A stretch of 64,000 nucleotides of DNA from Pedosphaera parvula Ellin514 (GTDB lineage Bacteria > Verrucomicrobiota > Verrucomicrobiia > Limisphaerales > Pedosphaeraceae). The notes below the pieces were generated by a model. That model was not told where the DNA came from. It did no database searches and worked only from the letters and a program-made list of their open reading frames with translations. This document shows positions 62,228 through 64,000 of this stretch, piece by piece (within the stretch, counting starts at the first letter, position 1; each line of letters opens with the position of its first letter). The DNA lies in NCBI RefSeq assembly GCF_000172555.1, contig NZ_ABOX02000007.1, forward strand, positions 62,001 through 126,000, read 5' to 3'. Both the position numbers and the translations under genes were made by a program.

Positions 62228-63246
62228 AGACGGATATCCAAAAGCGGGCGAAGGAACTTGAATTTGACGATTGTCGGATGACCTCTGCCGCCCCCCCCGC
62301 AACTGCCGAACTGTTTCAACGCTGGCTTGCAGCCGGAAAACACGGCGGAATGAGCTGGCTCGAGCGCAACGCCCACAAACGCATAGACCCCCAACAGGTG
62401 CTCGCGAATGCTAAAAGCATCATCACTCTCGCTGTCTCCTACTCGCCATGCTCAGTCCTCAATCCGCCACGTTCAACCGGTTTGATCGCCCGCTATGCTC
62501 GCTTCGCCGACTACCACGACGTTTTGGCCGGCCGCCTCAAGGCGCTCACCGACTTCCTGAACCAACTCGCTGGCGAAGGCACCCGCTCACTCTGGTATGT
62601 GGACACAGGCCCTCTTTTGGAACGCGATATCGCCCAACGCTCCGGCCTCGGTTTCGTTGGCAAGCACACCAACATCATCAGCCGCCGGCTCGGTAACTGG
62701 ATTTTCCTTTCAGAAATCATCACCACACTCGAACTGGCTCCTGACACCCCGGAACATAATCGCTGCGGTTCCTGCACGCGGTGCCTGACCGCCTGCCCAA
62801 CCAATGCCATTACTGCCCCATTCCAACTCGATGCCCGCCGTTGCATTTCCTATTTAACCATCGAACTCAAAGGCTCCATCCCCGTAGAGCTTCGTCCTCT
62901 CATCGGCAATCGCATTTATGGCTGTGACGATTGCCTCGCCGCGTGCCCATGGAATCGCTTCGCCCAGGAAGGCAGCATGATGAAACCCCATGCCCGACCT
63001 GATCTGGCCACGCCCGATCTGATTGAACTCCTTTCATTGGATGACACCGCCTTCAAACAACGCTTTGCCGGCACTCCCATGCTCCGCACCAAACGTCGCG
63101 GCATCCTCCGCAACGTCTGTGTCGCCTTGGGCAACATCGGCGACGATTCCGCCCTCCCTGTCCTCGAACACGCCGCTCAAGACACCGATCCCATTATCGC
63201 CGAACACGCCCAATGGGCCATGGAACAAATCCGCCAACGTGAATAA
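62224..63246 (+). CDS. queG: Epoxyqueuosine reductase
   Basis: A 340-residue enzyme that reduces epoxyqueuosine in tRNA to queuosine with a cobalamin and two 4Fe-4S clusters. Motifs are DTGPLLERDIAQRSGLGFVG, the ferredoxin-like CGSCTRCLTACPTNAI and GCDDCLAACPWNRFAQ, all typical of QueG. The C-terminus has HEAT-like repeats (GNIGDDSALPVLEHAAQDTD). GTG start overlapping aroK. It is one of the B12-dependent enzymes that imply cobalamin use in this organism. Confidence 0.95.
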   Translation: MKTDIQKRAKELEFDDCRMTSAAPPATAELFQRWLAAGKHGGMSWLERNAHKRIDPQQVLANAKSIITLAVSYSPCSVLNPPRSTGLIARYARFADYHDVLAGRLKALTDFLNQLAGEGTRSLWYVDTGPLLERDIAQRSGLGFVGKHTNIISRRLGNWIFLSEIITTLELAPDTPEHNRCGSCTRCLTACPTNAITAPFQLDARRCISYLTIELKGSIPVELRPLIGNRIYGCDDCLAACPWNRFAQEGSMMKPHARPDLATPDLIELLSLDDTAFKQRFAGTPMLRTKRRGILRNVCVALGNIGDDSALPVLEHAAQDTDPIIAEHAQWAMEQIRQRE

Positions 63247-63337
63247 ATGCGCGCTCAGGCAGCTATTATTTAAGGAGAGATCAGACGCCACTGACCAGTG
63301 AGCGAGTATGGCATATGTGTAAAAACAGATTGGTATA

Positions 63338-63364
63338 ACAAAAAGCCCGGACATGCGTCCGGGC
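63338..63364 (-). terminator. Intrinsic terminator of the cytochrome c gene
   Basis: AGCCCGGAC and GTCCGGGCT make a perfect 9-bp GC-rich stem with a 4-base loop. On the minus strand the stem is followed by TTTTTGTT, and it lies 26 bp past the cytochrome c stop. All features of an intrinsic terminator for the minus-strand gene are present. Confidence 0.85.
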
Positions 63365-63389
63365 TGATAAATCGTTATGGAACTTAATC

Positions 63390-64000
63390 CTATCTGTCCG
63401 GGATGGGTTGGAGCTCAGGGCTGGTATAAGCATCGCCCTTCTGCGCGGTTGCTTCTCTGATCGCTTTCACTTCTTCCGGTTTGACTGGGCCCGCTTTATT
63501 TCCCCAAGCTTGTCTGACGTAAGTGATCACATTGGCAATATCTTCATCTTTCAAGCTATCCCGCCAGGGAACCATCACGTTGTTAAATTGAGCGCCTTTC
63601 ACTTCGACCGGCCCTTGAAAACCATTTAGCACAATCCGGATGATACGGTCAGTCTTCGGTGCCAGCACCCATTCTGATCCCGCCAATGGAGGAAACTGGC
63701 CTGCAACGCCAAGACCATTAGCCTGATGGCAGGGGGAACAGCTTAGGTTGAAAACCTTTTCACCTTTTTTAATCGCATCACCACCGGCAGAGACAGGTTG
63801 TGCATCATCAACTTCCTTGAATGAGGCAAAAGGTGGATAAACTTTGGGATTAAATCCACCAGCATGATTGTTGAGATAAATCATTGCGCAATACAACAAC
63901 ACGGCCAGCAAAACGAACAAAGCCACCGGGGCCGGAGATCGTTCCGCTTTCGGCTCTGCCTCTTCCACTGTTCTGGACAAAGGTTTCTTAGGTTCAGGAC
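63390..64000 (-). CDS. Membrane-anchored cytochrome c (5' end beyond window)
   Basis: At least 196 residues. The frame stays open to the right edge (a TTG at 63980 is the first possible start inside the window, but upstream residues PEPKKP read as protein), so the true start is probably outside. An N-terminal segment with a TM helix (ALFVLLAVLLYCAMIYLN) anchors it. The haem site is NLSCSPCHQANG (CxxCH), with a distal Met probably in NVMVPWRDSLKDED. The domain is a class I cytochrome c near the C-terminus, like those of alternative complex III or haem-copper oxidase assemblies. It faces the periplasm and carries electrons; partner genes must lie to the right. Confidence 0.85.
   Translation of the reverse strand, partial: PEPKKPLSRTVEEAEPKAERSPAPVALFVLLAVLLYCAMIYLNNHAGGFNPKVYPPFASFKEVDDAQPVSAGGDAIKKGEKVFNLSCSPCHQANGLGVAGQFPPLAGSEWVLAPKTDRIIRIVLNGFQGPVEVKGAQFNNVMVPWRDSLKDEDIANVITYVRQAWGNKAGPVKPEEVKAIREATAQKGDAYTSPELQPIPDR

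Overview
The window reads like a chromosome segment of a Verrucomicrobiota bacterium, probably from the Pedosphaera/Limisphaerales side. This is inferred from gene content: a pseudopilin with the [13 protein letters not shown] leader and a C-terminal aspartate/tryptophan tail, an exported PQQ-type propeller beginning DWPQWRGP, a DUF5069 protein, and a degraded tyrosine integrase with the KVLDGRKQ N-terminus. No rRNA is present. There is one tRNA, Leu(UAA), and no CRISPR array.

Layout. 1-4110: tail of a TPR protein, a GT4 glycosyltransferase, a WecA/MraY-type phosphoglycosyl transferase and a ClC antiporter with CBS domains. 4340-14227: metG, an exported hydrolase, small proteins, gamma-glutamyltransferase with the GltS glutamate carrier, a DapB-like dehydrogenase and an exported PQQ-type propeller. 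14341-18810: an NAD salvage operon (pncB, nadE, ADP-ribosylglycohydrolase) headed by a 25-bp palindrome; its third gene is frameshifted. 19019-20670: PAP2 phosphatase and fatty acid desaturase, divergent from the next block.

20813-41552 is the centrepiece: about 20 tightly packed plus-strand genes. They are a Rieske oxygenase, a SnoaL-like protein, an alpha/beta hydrolase, three B12-binding-type radical SAM proteins, two acyltransferase-like proteins, a GH3-type ligase, three ketosynthase-type proteins (one canonical, one with an altered triad, one truncated and lacking the Cys), a ketoreductase, two carrier proteins, a FabZ-type dehydratase, a condensation-fold acyltransferase, a flavin monooxygenase, a quinone-oxidoreductase-type reductase, and a radical SAM protein resembling the tetraether-lipid-synthase (Tes) subfamily. 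It looks like a dedicated type II fatty-acid/polyketide line whose chain is remodelled by radical chemistry. The product is unknown; a cyclised, cross-linked or methylated lipid is my best inference.

41553-44000 is a scar: a broken integrase next to tRNA-Leu, a short inverted repeat flanking the tRNA, and a decayed propeller gene. 44150-53158 holds assorted single genes (MFS permease, NAGPA-type glycosidase, pseudopilin, hydrolases, S1/P1 nuclease, histone-deacetylase-like enzyme) and the remnant of a transposition-type AAA ATPase. 53162-60072 is a sulfur-assimilation module: a YezD-type small protein, an M14-like amidohydrolase, cysK, cysT, cysW and cysA on the minus strand, facing an Rrf2 regulator. 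No sulfate-binding protein is present. An exported triple-RidA protein follows cysA. 60163-64000: zinc alcohol dehydrogenase, aroK, queG, and a membrane-anchored cytochrome c cut by the window edge.

All names come from reading motifs and family resemblance by eye; no database search was run.
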